Origin: Nordella sp. HKS 07
GTDB lineage: Bacteria > Pseudomonadota > Alphaproteobacteria > Rhizobiales > Aestuariivirgaceae
NCBI RefSeq assembly: GCF_011046735.1
Contig: NZ_CP049258.1
Span: 2,808,001 to 2,872,000 of the forward strand
Direction: 5' to 3'
Length of the DNA stretch: 64,000 bases
Below are positions 62,908-64,000 of the stretch, in pieces (within the stretch, counting starts at the first letter, position 1; each line of letters opens with the position of its first letter). The position numbers and the translations under genes are program-made. Under the pieces are notes generated by a model. It did no database searches, had not been told where the DNA came from, and was given only the letters and a program-made list of their open reading frames with translations.

Positions 62908-63560
62908 TTGCCGAGCGGAAGCTGTTCGAGAGCAAGAAGAAGCTGGCCATGGGCTTGGCCGGCGATGTGGCCGCCTGCCTGTCCAATGCCATCACCGATC
63001 GCGGCAAGGCGCTGCTGGCGGTCTCGGGCGGCACCACGCCGACCTTGTTCTTCAATTTCCTCGCTCGCGCCAAGATCGACTGGGCGCGCGTCACCATCAC
63101 GCTCGTGGATGAGCGCTGCGTGCCGGAAAGCGATGAGCGCTCCAATGCCAGACTGGTGCGCCAGAACCTGCTCGAGGCCGAAGCGGCGGCCGCCACCTTC
63201 GTGCCGCTCTTCGGCAAGGGCCATGCCGACAGGCTCGGCCCCTTCGATGTGGTGACCCTCGGCATGGGGCTCGACGGCCATACCGCCTCTTTCTTCCCGG
63301 GCGGCGACAATCTGGCGGCGGCGCTGGAACTCGAAGGCACGAAGCGGATTGTGACCATGTCGGCGCCGAGTGTGCCTGAGAAACGCATGACGTTCACCTT
63401 GCCGGTGCTGCTCGACAGCGGCTTCATCGCCCTCCATATCGAAGGTGCCGAGAAGCAGAAGGTGCTCGCCACGGCGGAACTTCCCGGGCCTGTCCTCGAC
63501 ATGCCCATCCGCGCCGTGCTCAGGGCGCGCGAGCCTGTCATTTTATACTGGTGCCCCTGA
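62904..63560 (+). CDS. pgl: 6-phosphogluconolactonase
   Basis: A 218-residue enzyme hydrolysing the lactone to 6-phosphogluconate. It has LLAVSGGTTPTLFFNFLA near residue 36, VTITLVDERCVPESDERSNARL near 66, and VTLGMGLDGHTASFFPGG near 118, which are the sugar-phosphate isomerase-like motifs of the family. The start is a TTG at 62904 inside the zwf stop (TTGA overlap). It is slightly shorter than many relatives at the N-terminus. Confidence 0.95.
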   Translation: MIAERKLFESKKKLAMGLAGDVAACLSNAITDRGKALLAVSGGTTPTLFFNFLARAKIDWARVTITLVDERCVPESDERSNARLVRQNLLEAEAAAATFVPLFGKGHADRLGPFDVVTLGMGLDGHTASFFPGGDNLAAALELEGTKRIVTMSAPSVPEKRMTFTLPVLLDSGFIALHIEGAEKQKVLATAELPGPVLDMPIRAVLRAREPVILYWCP

Positions 63561-63589
63561 TCTGACCTGACCTGACGAGGAGATGTATC

Positions 63590-64000
63590 ATGCCCGTCAC
63601 CGAACGTATTTCCGCCGTCACCGAGAGGATCGTCGCGCGCAGTGAAACCTCGCGGCGGCGCTATCTCGATCGCATCGAGAAAGCGGCCAGCATGGCCCCC
63701 CGCCGCTCGAAGCTCGGCTGCGCCAATCTCGCTCACGGTTTCGCGGCCTGCGGCCCCAACGACAAAGCGATGCTGCGCGAGGGCGCCTGCGCCAATCTGG
63801 CGATCGTCACCGCCTATAACGACATGCTCTCGGCGCATCAGCCTTTCGAGCGTTTCCCCGACATCATCCGCGAGGCGGCGCGCGAGGCGGGTTCAACCGC
63901 GCAGGTCGCGGGCGGCGTGCCGGCTATGTGCGACGGCGTCACCCAGGGCGAGGCGGGCATGGAATTGTCCTTGTTCTCGCGCGATGTCATCGCGCTGTCG
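63590..64000 (+). CDS. edd: Phosphogluconate dehydratase, C-terminal part beyond window
   Basis: The first 137 codons of Edd, the key Entner-Doudoroff enzyme that makes 2-keto-3-deoxy-6-phosphogluconate. Recognisable segments are [36 protein letters not shown], and [20 protein letters not shown], which includes an iron-sulfur cysteine. ATG 63590 has GAGGAG at 63577-63582. It follows pgl by 29 bases. The remaining three quarters lie past the right edge. Confidence 0.96.
   Translation, partial: MPVTERISAVTERIVARSETSRRRYLDRIEKAASMAPRRSKLGCANLAHGFAACGPNDKAMLREGACANLAIVTAYNDMLSAHQPFERFPDIIREAAREAGSTAQVAGGVPAMCDGVTQGEAGMELSLFSRDVIALS

Overview
The window is high-GC chromosomal DNA from an alphaproteobacterium, most likely of the Rhizobiales (Hyphomicrobiales). 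I infer this from gene order and family types, not from any database search. The supporting features are the lptC-lptA-lptB-rpoN-hpf-ptsN block, a zwf-pgl-edd operon, a membrane-bound ferritin gene (mbfA) with an Irr-type inverted repeat, a choline ABC operon (choXWV) with a BetI-like repressor, an Hsp20/DUF1150 pair, and many short palindromic intergenic repeats. No phage, intact insertion sequence, CRISPR array or rRNA was seen. One tRNA (Leu, CAG) is present.

Layout. 1-8500: a LacI-type repressor (cut by the left edge) diverges from a sugar operon. That operon holds a binding protein, two permeases, an ATPase, a GMC oxidoreductase, a phosphomannose-isomerase-type cupin, a ROK sugar kinase and a small cupin with the metal ligands of manganese hydroxynitrile lyases. 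The gene set fits uptake and phosphorylation of a hexose such as mannose or glucose. 8578-14300: a Gfo/Idh/MocA oxidoreductase and a BetI-like repressor face the choXWV operon across a BetI-like operator; an AraC-type regulator behind choV is frameshifted. 14367-22132: an EamA permease, a TetR regulator with a probable CTG start and a clear operator, a saccharopine-dehydrogenase-like protein, a lytic transglycosylase, lepA, mbfA, and an ATPase-phosphatase pair. 22574-26783: rpmI-rplT-pheS-pheT with two attenuator-like hairpins, reading left. 26945-39750: an assorted stretch of housekeeping and accessory genes (acyltransferase, SDR, WYL regulator, LysE, EamA, infC, hydrolase, TauE, epimerase, queG, GST, uppP, NDUFA9-like), with intergenic palindromes. 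39883-46804: tRNA-Leu, RNase D, the lpt-rpoN-hpf-ptsN block, then DUF1150 and Hsp20. 47070-55534: a nucleoside uptake and salvage operon (BMP binding protein, ATPase, two permeases, cdd, purine nucleoside phosphorylase, deoA, deoB). 55535-57080: a decayed accessory patch with a vapB antitoxin and a broken vapC. 57084-64000: a YadGH-like exporter, hrpB, and zwf-pgl-edd, with edd cut by the right edge.

How the parts work together. The left operon feeds hexose into the cell, and zwf-pgl-edd at the right end is the entry to the Entner-Doudoroff pathway. The cho locus imports choline; its oxidation genes are not in this window. The nucleoside operon imports nucleosides and splits them to bases and pentose phosphates. 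The lpt genes export lipopolysaccharide, beside the sigma-54 and nitrogen phosphotransferase regulators.

I found no strong candidate for a wholly new system. The items most worth a second look are the overlapping ATPase/phosphatase pair at 20664-22132, the decayed vapBC locus, the hydroxynitrile-lyase-like cupin, the SDR without its catalytic tyrosine, and the nested inverted-repeat elements at 22228-22551 and 50723-50824.
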